9,883 nucleotides of DNA from positions 1-9,883 of the forward strand of contig JAQTOL010000090.1 of NCBI GenBank assembly GCA_028748945.1. Reading direction: 5' to 3'. Below the pieces are notes generated by a model. It made no database searches. It was not told the DNA's origin and worked only from the letters and a program-made list of their open reading frames with translations. This document shows, one piece after another, positions 1 through 8,700 of the stretch. A program made the position numbers and the translations under genes. The DNA is from Paludibacter sp. (GTDB lineage: Bacteria; Bacteroidota; Bacteroidia; Bacteroidales; Paludibacteraceae). How positions within the stretch are numbered: the stretch's first letter is position 1; every line of letters starts with the position of its first letter.

Positions 1-3000
1 GATCAAGTGCCCTGACTCCCGGGAAACTTACCAGTAACGAAATTCAATGTATCACCGAGGATAATGATCACCGGTTGTGGGTGGGCACATTTGAAGGAAT
101 CACGATTATTGATAAAAAAAGCTTTTCGATTGAATCGTTTGATAACAAATATGTCAATAAAGAACGAATAAATTCGATCATCACGGATACGAAAGGTTAT
201 ATTTGGATTGGAACATCCAATTATGGTGCATTACGAATGAATCCTAAAACAGGAGAATTTATCCGGTATTCCACGGACAAAAATTCCAGATTAAGACTGA
301 AAGGAAATAATGTAACTAATATATATGAAGATCATGCAGGGCGGATTTGGCTTTCATTATGGAAAAGCGGTCTGTGCTACATAGATCAGAATAGAAATCA
401 CATTCAATGTATTTCAAAAATTGGTATTGATGATAATCCATTCCGCCTTTATCAGGACAAGGATGGCCTGTACTGGATATGTACCTGGGGTGATGGAATT
501 TTCAATATGACTATCGGGGATAATTCAAAAATCGATGTTTTCCCCATGCTATTAGCGAAGAATTCGGATAAAAAACTGGATAACATTGTATACAGTATCA
601 CTCAGGACGATAATAAAGGTTATATATGGGTGGTAACATTCAGTGGTTTGAGCTTCATTGAAAAACAAACGGATGGATCGAATAAAGTCTTTGATGCAGC
701 TTCATTTTTCGATGATTCGTATACAAAATTATTTCATGAAATCAAAAAAGATCATGATGGAAATCTTTGGATTGGTTCAGTAGGAGAGGGACTGTATAAA
801 CTTGATTTCAAAAAATTATCGATACAAAATTTCCCACTTACCGAGATCAAAAATTCGCTTAATGTGCCTTCCTATGTAACACGATTTTGTGAATTAACCA
901 CTGGGGAAGTTTATATTGCAATCAATCGAATTGGTCTTTTTCGATTCAATCCAAAGTCAGGGGAAGTCTCCAGACCAAGGGATCAAAATGTCAGAAGCAT
1001 TGGCAGCATAAGTGCCATAATTAATGTTTCAAGTTCCAATGAGATTTGGATTGCAAACGAAGGAGAAGACATTATACATGTTTTCAGGAATAATGCAAAT
1101 AACGAACTGGAGCAGCTCAGATTATATTCTCTGAGTAATTTTAAAACTCCCCGGGAAAATTCAATTACCAAACTTTTTAAAGATTCAGGAGGAAACGTTT
1201 GGATTGGTACAAATGACGGACTTTATATGAAACCGCCAAATTCTCCTATTAAACTAATATCATCGCAGGTGAATTTTGTAAATTGTATTGGAGAAGATAC
1301 AGGTAAGAAAATTTGGGTTGGAACCGAAAAAGAAGGTGTTTTCTTGTTCAACCCTGAATATCAGAAAAATAAAATTGCGTTTAAAATTTCCAAAGTCAAT
1401 TTAAATATTGATAGTTATCAAAGTTACAGTGCTCAAAGTATCTGTTGTGCTAAAAACGGAGATGTATATATTGGAACCAAAGAAGGTTGTCTCTATTTTT
1501 ACGATCAGAAAAAGCAAGTGGCAGCTGATATTAGTGGATTGTATGGAATTACTGATGAAGGAATTATGGATATAATCGAGGATAATTTCGGGATTCTATG
1601 GATATCGACCATAAAGAAAATTATCAGATATAATCCTCAGTCGCATGTTGCTACCTACTTTTCTTCTTCGGATGGAATATTGGTGAGTTCATTTTTCAAA
1701 GACGCAAGTGTAAAATTAAAAACAGGACAGATATTATTTGGCGGGAATAAAGGAATTTGTGTTTTTAATCCGGAAACAATAGTTGCAGCTCCAAAACCTG
1801 TAAAACAACATGTTGTCTTTACCGATATATTGATTCAAAACAAATCAATTTTTGACGATAGTAAATTTCATCATTACGATGCCAGGCGAAACAAAGTTAC
1901 TATGCAATATACTGAAAGTAACCTGAGTATAGAGTTTTCTGCCCTGGATATTTCTTCATCGGGTAAAATTCAATATGTATATAAATTATCGGGTGTGGAT
2001 AACAACTGGAATTATATTGGAAATAACCGAAGATTTGTGAATTACGTCAATTTACCTTCCGGCAATTATACTTTCATGGCGAAGGCCAGTGATGAAAACG
2101 GGATGTGGAGTGATCAGATTACATCCCTTGATATTGAGATATTGCCACCACCTTACCGCACCTGGTGGGCTTTTCTTTTTTATTTCGTAATCACTTTGAT
2201 TGCAGTCTTCTTTGTTTCAAGAACTGTTATCAACCGTATCCGGTTAAGAAACGAGCTTAAAATTTCTCATATTGAGAAGGAAAAATCGGAGGAGTTGGCG
2301 CAAATTAAATTAAAGTATTTTACAAATATTTCTCATGAACTTCTTACTCCCTTGACAATTATTATGCTGCTGATTGAAAATCTTCAAAAGAAGAACAGTG
2401 GTAATGCTACACAATTTGAAATGATGAAAGCCAATGTGGTGCGATTAAAAAGACTGATTCAACAAATATTAGTTTTCAGAAAAACAGAAAGCGGGAACAT
2501 GAAATTAGAAATTCAACATAATGATATTGTTGAGTTTGTTAATAATATATGTCATTCCAATTTTCATCCGCTGGTACTCGAGAAAGAAATTCATTTTTCA
2601 ATCGATTCGGAATATCCCGGTTATATGGCTTATTTTGATCCGGACAAGTTGGATAAAATTCTTTATAATCTTCTTTCAAATGCCTTCAAACATACCCCTA
2701 AAGGAGGTTCCATCCGGGTTAAAATGAGTTTTATTGACCGCCGGGATGTGACATTTCTGCGACTTTCTGTTTCTGATACTGGTGACGGTATTGCAGAGGA
2801 AGATTTACCCCATATTTTTAAAAGATTCTATATCAGTAATACGGCCGATCAAAGTCAGAGTCATGGTATTGGTTTGGCGCTTACCAATGATTTACTACAA
2901 CTTCATAAAGGAACCATCGATGTAAAGAGTCAGTTGAATGAAGGATCAGTATTTAACATAGAAATTCCGATTTCCAGTTCAGCTTATACTGAGAGCGAAA

Positions 3001-3878
3001 TTATGGACGAGAAGCTACAGCCAACCGATAAGTCAGAACTATTGGATATCATTCCAATTGCAGCTGATAACACGGGTGAAACTGATAAAGATGCGGAAAG
3101 TGATTTTGATTTTAGCATCCTTGTTGTTGAAGATAACAGGGAACTGAAAAACATAATCGCTGAAAATTTTGCTAAAAAGTACAGGGTTTTAACAGCCGAA
3201 AATGGTGTGGAAGCACTGGAGATTGTAAATGATAATGAGATAGATTTGATCATCAGCGATATGATGATGCCTGAAATGGATGGCCTCACATTTTGTAAAA
3301 TTATAAAAAACGATGTTCAGACAAGCCATATCAATGTATTGATGCTAACAGCCAAGAATTCAGCCGAGGATCGTATTGATTGTTATAATGCAGGGGCTGA
3401 TTCCTATATTGCAAAACCATTTGAATTAGCCGTTCTAAACGCACGTGCAAAAAATCTGATTAGTAAACGAAAGCTTTCAAAAGAGAATTTCCAACAAAAC
3501 AAGGAAATCAATATCTCATCGATGGAATATGGTTCAATTGATGAGCTGTTTTTAAAACAAGCGGTAGAAAAAGTAGAAAAAAATCTGGCTGACGATACAT
3601 TTGATTTTGATCAGTTTGCTTTAGAATTGTCATTATCAAAGTCTACTCTACATCGTAAACTCAAATCATTAACGGGTCTTTCACCGGGTGAATTTATCAG
3701 AAATATCCGTTTGAAACATGCCGTTCAGATGCTGACGGTAAATTCGGGAAATATCTCTGAAATTGCTTTTGCTGTTGGTTTTAATGATCCTAAATATTTT
3801 AGCCGTTGCTTTAAAATTGAGTTTGGCCTTACACCCAGAGAATATCAGGAGTCAAAGAAACCTGTGGACACCAACTAA
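1..3878 (+). CDS. Hybrid two-component system sensor/regulator (HTCS), 5'-truncated by window edge
   Basis: This is a one-protein sensor kinase, receiver and transcription factor of the kind that controls Bacteroidota glycan-uptake loci. The frame is open to the left edge (first full codon at position 3), so the true start and signal peptide lie outside; the TTG at 75 falls inside a propeller motif and is not a start. Numbering residues from that TTG: about 13 degenerate Reg_prop strands of the W-[IV]-G-T-x-x-x-G type (for example WIGTSNYG near 44, WIGTNDGL near 376) run to about 565, close to the 14 of a complete double propeller. A Y_Y_Y domain follows (about 610-690), then one membrane span (696-718), HisKA with phosphoacceptor His754, HATPase_c (N-box N865/N869, DTGDG 901-905, GIGLAL 931-936), a receiver (E1019/D1020, phosphoacceptor D1062, T1092, K1114) and an AraC-type double helix-turn-helix (about 1168-1262). 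All core catalytic residues are present. The H-box reads HELLTP instead of HE[FL][RK]TP. The gene is convergent with the SusC/SusD operon, its likely target (inferred from position). Its family is certain; its ligand is unknown. Confidence 0.97.
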   Translation, partial: SSALTPGKLTSNEIQCITEDNDHRLWVGTFEGITIIDKKSFSIESFDNKYVNKERINSIITDTKGYIWIGTSNYGALRMNPKTGEFIRYSTDKNSRLRLKGNNVTNIYEDHAGRIWLSLWKSGLCYIDQNRNHIQCISKIGIDDNPFRLYQDKDGLYWICTWGDGIFNMTIGDNSKIDVFPMLLAKNSDKKLDNIVYSITQDDNKGYIWVVTFSGLSFIEKQTDGSNKVFDAASFFDDSYTKLFHEIKKDHDGNLWIGSVGEGLYKLDFKKLSIQNFPLTEIKNSLNVPSYVTRFCELTTGEVYIAINRIGLFRFNPKSGEVSRPRDQNVRSIGSISAIINVSSSNEIWIANEGEDIIHVFRNNANNELEQLRLYSLSNFKTPRENSITKLFKDSGGNVWIGTNDGLYMKPPNSPIKLISSQVNFVNCIGEDTGKKIWVGTEKEGVFLFNPEYQKNKIAFKISKVNLNIDSYQSYSAQSICCAKNGDVYIGTKEGCLYFYDQKKQVAADISGLYGITDEGIMDIIEDNFGILWISTIKKIIRYNPQSHVATYFSSSDGILVSSFFKDASVKLKTGQILFGGNKGICVFNPETIVAAPKPVKQHVVFTDILIQNKSIFDDSKFHHYDARRNKVTMQYTESNLSIEFSALDISSSGKIQYVYKLSGVDNNWNYIGNNRRFVNYVNLPSGNYTFMAKASDENGMWSDQITSLDIEILPPPYRTWWAFLFYFVITLIAVFFVSRTVINRIRLRNELKISHIEKEKSEELAQIKLKYFTNISHELLTPLTIIMLLIENLQKKNSGNATQFEMMKANVVRLKRLIQQILVFRKTESGNMKLEIQHNDIVEFVNNICHSNFHPLVLEKEIHFSIDSEYPGYMAYFDPDKLDKILYNLLSNAFKHTPKGGSIRVKMSFIDRRDVTFLRLSVSDTGDGIAEEDLPHIFKRFYISNTADQSQSHGIGLALTNDLLQLHKGTIDVKSQLNEGSVFNIEIPISSSAYTESEIMDEKLQPTDKSELLDIIPIAADNTGETDKDAESDFDFSILVVEDNRELKNIIAENFAKKYRVLTAENGVEALEIVNDNEIDLIISDMMMPEMDGLTFCKIIKNDVQTSHINVLMLTAKNSAEDRIDCYNAGADSYIAKPFELAVLNARAKNLISKRKLSKENFQQNKEINISSMEYGSIDELFLKQAVEKVEKNLADDTFDFDQFALELSLSKSTLHRKLKSLTGLSPGEFIRNIRLKHAVQMLTVNSGNISEIAFAVGFNDPKYFSRCFKIEFGLTPREYQESKKPVDTN

Positions 3879-3996
3879 AGGCTGTTTACGGGGAGTTTAA
3901 TTAATCATTGTAACATCAGCAGTTCAAACCATAATAAGGCTTTTAGACCAATTTATGAATGTTTCAGGAGCTAATTCCGAACCACAATAATACATC

Positions 3997-4004
3997 TATC
4001 TTTG
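3997..4004 (+). promoter_or_regulatory. Bacteroides-type -7 promoter match (TATCTTTG)
   Basis: TATCTTTG matches the Bacteroides sigma-ABfr -7 consensus TAnnTTTG exactly. I see no good TTTG -33 element at the expected distance upstream, so a chance match in AT-rich DNA is quite possible. If active, transcription would start around 4010, pass straight into the hairpin at 4020-4067 and possibly end at the T-run after it. No coding sequence follows on this strand, so the product would be a short RNA or a transcript antisense to the end of the SusD message. Confidence 0.25.
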
Positions 4005-4019
4005 TTCGGTTTACTGGTA

Positions 4020-4067
4020 CTAACCAAAGAGAGACTATTCGTTTGCGAATAGTCTCTCTTTGGTTAG
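4020..4067. terminator. 22-bp perfect hairpin between convergent genes, probable terminator
   Basis: Positions 4020-4041 are the exact reverse complement of 4046-4067, with a four-base TTTG loop (4042-4045). The stem starts 141 nt after the HTCS stop and 42 nt after the SusD stop, reading from each side. On the + strand it is followed by GGGG and then ATTTTTG, so a short U-tract comes after a small gap. On the - strand no U-tract follows the stem. It most likely ends transcription from one or both of the convergent genes. The + direction is the better match to an intrinsic terminator, although the structure lies nearer to SusD. The perfect stem is longer than most terminators, so another role (RNA stabiliser, small RNA) stays open. 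Confidence 0.7.
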
Positions 4068-4109
4068 GGGATTTTTGTTCTGTAAGTTAATGTTAGCTTG
4101 CAGAGGTTC

Positions 4110-5738
4110 TTATTTTTTCAAATACCAATTGGATGTTTGCATCAATTTAGTTCTGATAGCTTCTTTATTATCCTGATATTTGGCAGCAACCCGGTTGGCC
4201 AGATAAGCGGGATCATTTCTTCTGAGTGCCACACGCATTAAATCCTGAAAACGGTTTCCTTCAAAGGCTGTCTCCAGAGCAAGTTCCTTGACAATTAAAT
4301 TTTCAACATATTCAACCGAATCTGTTATGGAAGGCTCGTTCGGAATTTTATAATAAGTTGTATCAACATTTACATTTCCACTACCGAGCATATGAATTCC
4401 GATATTAAGCGTAAAACGCTCGTCACTAAAGTTCATATAAGCGGCAGAATCAGCCATCTCTTTCTGAGGAATTAGTTTTCTGTTTTGTAATGTCGTTTGA
4501 TTCATGCCGTTTTTTAGGACTGCCAGCGCCAGATTCGGTTTATTTAAACGATTGACAGCTTCAGCATAGCGTAAATACAACAAAGATGTACGGTAAATTA
4601 TTACTTGTTTACTTGTTTCTTTCTTATCAACTAAAGGATTAATCAGCTGATATTTCATTATGTAATAATTTTTTGACAGTTTATCTGGAAATGTAAGTTC
4701 TTTATTTGAAAGTGAAACAGAACCGTAACTTCTCAAATCACCCAGTGTATCAAGTGTATTGGAATAATAATATTGTTGATATTTCCAATTGTTTATAGCG
4801 GTATCCGAAGGCGTGACATAATTATTATAAGTCAAACTATCCAGCTCAAAGTTCGGTGAATATTGATTTGTACTGGCAATGGAAGTGATAAGTTGATTTG
4901 AATAAGATGAATTAAATGAGAATACCCAATTGACAGTTGCATTTCCCGTGAATGCATAATTTGTTACCTGCCAGGTAGATCTAAGTCCTGAACTGATTAT
5001 ATAACTGTTTTTTAACATTAAATCATGGTATTCAGTTGCAGCATTTTCATACTGTCCCGTCCAAAGATATAAATCTCCCAACAAGAAACGTATGGGAAAA
5101 AATGAATAAGCAGTATTATAAGTGAATATAGATCCAAAGGCCGGTTTCTCAATATCTTTTAAAGGAATTAAATCCTGAATCAGAATTGGAGCCAGCTCAT
5201 TCATTGTATAAACGGGGTATTCTTTTTTCGCATCTTCCAGACTAACAATAGGTTGATCATAATATGTGACAGACCCGTAATTCAGTGCAATTTGCATATA
5301 AGTCCATGCGCGAATAGCTTTGCAGGCAGCGTATTCTCTATACATCACTTTTTTGCCACCCGCTACTACAGAAGTATCGATATTATGTATCACGTAATTA
5401 CAATTATTGATTACAGAATAATAGTCGCGGATATTATTAGCGTAAGGATTCTTATCCGATATGTTGTAATTATTTATTTCTTTCAGATATAAACTTGATT
5501 TATCAGTAACAGTCATTAAATCACCCCGTAACTCTCCCAACAAAACATAACTGTCGGAGAGCTTTTCCAACTGGGAAAAAATGCCGAACATCGAATATAG
5601 CGTATCATTAGCTGCCTTAAACTGATACTCATCTGTAAAAACCAGTCTGTTTGAATCCACATCCAACAGATCGTTACAGCCCACCAATGTAAAAGCGGAA
5701 AGTAAAAGGAATAAAGATATTTTGTTAATTTTTTTCAT
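4110..5738 (-). CDS. SusD/RagB-family outer-membrane lipoprotein
   Basis: This is a cell-surface substrate-binding lipoprotein that caps a SusC transporter. The 542-aa protein has the usual family length. It starts with a lipoprotein signal peptide: basic n-region MKKINK, a hydrophobic stretch and the lipobox LVGC with Cys21. NDLLDV follows directly, the typical start of a mature SusD. The N-terminal SusD-like helical part shows the YYSVINNCNYVIHNID stretch (about 106-121), the REYAACKAIRAWTYMQIALNYG helix pair (about 134-155) and a TPR-like segment RFLLGDLYLWTGQYENA (about 217-233). The C-terminal RagB/SusD part carries the common ELALETAFEGNRFQDLMR motif near the end. The ATG at 5738 is chosen because it gives a clean signal peptide, and it lies 38 bp after the SusC stop. 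This is the last gene before the hairpin at 4020-4067, so it probably ends the transcript. The family assignment is firm, but the ligand cannot be named. Confidence 0.95.
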   Translation of the reverse strand: MKKINKISLFLLLSAFTLVGCNDLLDVDSNRLVFTDEYQFKAANDTLYSMFGIFSQLEKLSDSYVLLGELRGDLMTVTDKSSLYLKEINNYNISDKNPYANNIRDYYSVINNCNYVIHNIDTSVVAGGKKVMYREYAACKAIRAWTYMQIALNYGSVTYYDQPIVSLEDAKKEYPVYTMNELAPILIQDLIPLKDIEKPAFGSIFTYNTAYSFFPIRFLLGDLYLWTGQYENAATEYHDLMLKNSYIISSGLRSTWQVTNYAFTGNATVNWVFSFNSSYSNQLITSIASTNQYSPNFELDSLTYNNYVTPSDTAINNWKYQQYYYSNTLDTLGDLRSYGSVSLSNKELTFPDKLSKNYYIMKYQLINPLVDKKETSKQVIIYRTSLLYLRYAEAVNRLNKPNLALAVLKNGMNQTTLQNRKLIPQKEMADSAAYMNFSDERFTLNIGIHMLGSGNVNVDTTYYKIPNEPSITDSVEYVENLIVKELALETAFEGNRFQDLMRVALRRNDPAYLANRVAAKYQDNKEAIRTKLMQTSNWYLKK

Positions 5739-5776
5739 ATCATTTTTTTTATCATTTTCATAACTAACAACAAGTT

Positions 5777-8700
5777 CTACAAGCTGAATTTAATTCCAAT
5801 ATAATAACTTTTTGTCTGAGGGATCAATCCATTATCTATTCCCTGGTAATAGACCGAATTTCCGGCAGAAAATTCCGGATCTGTTCCCAGATACTTTGTC
5901 AGGGTAAGTAAATTATTAGCAGATACCCAAATGTTGAATCCTTCAATAAAATCACTTTTGATTGGGAGTTCATAAGAAAGTGTGATATTTTTCAATTTGA
6001 TATATGAACCATCTTCAATCCAACGGTCCGAAAAACGTGAATTTCCCATTGGATCATTAAAAACAGCTTTCGGCTGATCGGTAAGCTGTCCGTCGGCTGT
6101 CCAACGCCTGAGCATAGCCGAAGTCTGATTGCTGAAGTCTTTACCGGCTTCCAATTGACTGCGTTGATAATTATAGATGTCATTACCATACGAGTATGTA
6201 AATACCGTACTTAAAGAAATCCGGTTATAGGATATTTTACTGGTTAATGTACCGTATAAATCCGGATTCGGATTACCGATTACCTGTTTATCTTTTTCAT
6301 CAATGACTCCATCTCCGTTTTTATCATCAAAAATCATATCACCTGCTCCAAATTTAGTAAACGATCCATCCGGGTTTTGAATTTTCAGGTAGTCTTTTGC
6401 GCCTGTTGTTGGATTTGTATAAGCTGTAGAAGCCAGTGCCTCGGAAGCAAATACTCCTTTGGTTTTGTAGCCGTAAAAAACACCGACCGATTGTCCTACA
6501 GCTGTATAAACTTCGCCATCGTAAACAGAAGTTGTGTAATTTCCCTCTGGTAACGAAGTGATTTTGTTCAGGTAGTGTCCGACACTAAAGCCTAATTCCC
6601 ATTTTAATTTTGTAAAATTCAGGGCTTTTACATTAGCAGACAATTCGAATCCTTTATTATTCATGGTTCCTGAATTATTCCAGTATTGACCCAGACCCGT
6701 ATATTCCGGCAAATTCTTTAAAACCAATAAATTTGATGTTACACTTGAGAAATAATCAAAAGACAGGAATAATCTCTCTTTAAATAAACTTAAATCAGCT
6801 CCGGCGTGTGCCCGGGAGGTTGTTTCCCATTGCACTGTAGAATTTTTTAAATTTGAGAGTATCAATCCATTCGCTTTATCCATGAATCTTATGGAAGAAA
6901 AATAGACCATCGATTCATAATCTTTAATTCCGTCGTTTCCTGTTAATCCAAATCCGGCACGGATTTTAAATAAATTTACGAAGTCAAGATTTTTCATGAA
7001 TTTTTCGGAAGATACAATCCAGCCGGCATCAACCGATGGAAATACACCCCAGCTCCGTCCAAATAATGAGAAACCTCCAACAGTTTTATTCCCGAAACGG
7101 GAAGAATTATCAACTGAAACTGCTCCTGATACGAAATACCGTTTGTTATAATCATAATCGACATTCAAATAATTCGACAAGGAATTGGTCAGGTTATTGA
7201 TTCCATTAACTTGCAAATATTTATAACCACCGGTAATTGTTGTATTATTATTTGATCCCGAATTATGTTCTTCAACGTAATCCGATTCATAATAATTACT
7301 AATGTATCGCCAACCCAATAACGCTTTCAGGTGATTGTATGTATTGAATTTCTTTTCATAAGTCAAACGGGTATCATCAAAAATGGCGGTATTACGCATC
7401 ACCTGACTATTAATCTCATTTTCTGAATTTCCATAGCCTTCAATAAACCTGACAGGTGTAAAATGCATGGGAACAAAACGACCTTCAATAGTCTTGAGAA
7501 CACTATAATCTAATTGTGAACTCAGTGTCAGATCAGGTGTAATTTTCATCGATGGTAAAATCCCGATATTAAAACGAAATTCCTTGAGGTTATTAATTGA
7601 ACTGTAAATTAATCCCGCCGGGTTGCCGATTGATAACTCATCGGTAAAAGCATAATCAGTGGTAAGCCCTCCTGCATAGGTATAAGAATATGGACTTAAG
7701 AATGGAGATTTTATGCGACTCATCCAGGTTGGAGAAGAGTAAGAATTCACACCATCGTCCAACAACATTCTTTCAACACGCGAAAACCCGATATTCAGAC
7801 CCATCTTCAAATTTTCCACTAAATTGAAATCAGCATTGAATCTGGAATTAATCCGTTGCATATTGGTTGTTTTAACAACACCTTTGTTGTCGGTATATCC
7901 TAATGAAAAATAATATAAAGCTTTTTCGTCCCCACCATTGGCATTGATCAGATAATTATTGGTCATACCGCTTTGATAAACCTCATTCGACCAATCCGTA
8001 TTATTGTGATTTGTATTATATACTTTAATATTCGATGGATCAGTTTCGAGAAATCCAAAACCAGAAATATCATTCCCGGTGAATCCTTTGGATTTTAACA
8101 GGTCATTGGCATAGATTCTGAAATCTTCTCCGTTCATCATAGGGAGAGAACCCGGGCGAGTGGTTATTCCACTGAAAATATTTAAGCCGATTTTAGTTAC
8201 CATCGATTTAGCCCTCTTGGTCTTAATAAGGATAACTCCGTTTGAACCCTTACTTCCATAGATTGATGTTCCATCTTTTACCACAGTAATATCTTCAATA
8301 TCACTCATGTCTATATTATCTAACGGATTGGAGAAAAATCCCTGATGGATGGACTCTACGTCATATAAATTATTCCAGATAACCCCATCGACCACAAACA
8401 AAGGTTGAGCATTAGCATTAATTGAATTAATACCCCTTATAAACAGAGCCGATCCCATTCCGGCAACTCCTGATCTGCTTATTGCTCTTACATCACCGCC
8501 CAGGGCTGTTTGCAATACATCATCAGCAGCTATTGCTGTTGATCTGTTTAAATTATCTACACTTTTTACTGAAGATGCCAACGTAGAGTTGTTTACGGTT
8601 CCCGTTAAACTTTCGATGGATTTGAAATAATTGCTAAACTGATTGGAGTAAAGTTCAATTATTACTGTATCTTTCCCTCTTACAGCCACTTCCGAAGAAT

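Larger units (their letters stand above)
3879..4109. other. Convergent intergenic region without coding sequence
   Basis: This 231-bp gap separates the stops of the HTCS and SusD genes. Apart from the hairpin (4020-4067) and the promoter-like site (3997-4004), I see no tRNA, direct-repeat array or credible open reading frame in it. The longest start-to-stop reading I noticed on the + strand (ATG at 3955) has only 11 sense codons. Confidence 0.7.

Noticed and set aside
75..77. TTG at 75 as the start of the HTCS
   Set aside because: The frame continues upstream to the window edge with in-frame propeller sequence (for example ITEDNDHRLWVGT), so this codon is internal.
2984..3289. 101-codon reading frame on the - strand inside the HTCS gene
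   Set aside because: It lies wholly opposite the linker and receiver region, which has clear family motifs; its Ser/Leu-rich product is typical of an antisense shadow.
3955..3990. Short + strand ORF of 11 sense codons between the convergent genes
   Set aside because: It is too short, has no conserved feature, and ends before the promoter-like site.
4020..4067. Hairpin as a CRISPR repeat, transposon end or integration site
   Set aside because: There is only one copy, no spacers, no transposase or integrase, and no target duplication that I can see around it.
5253..5492. 79-codon + strand frame inside susD
   Set aside because: It is antisense to a well-supported SusD helical region and shows no motif or start context.
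5992..6189. 65-codon - strand frame inside susC in another frame
   Set aside because: It overlaps the conserved C-terminal barrel of SusC in a shifted frame and has no recognisable content.
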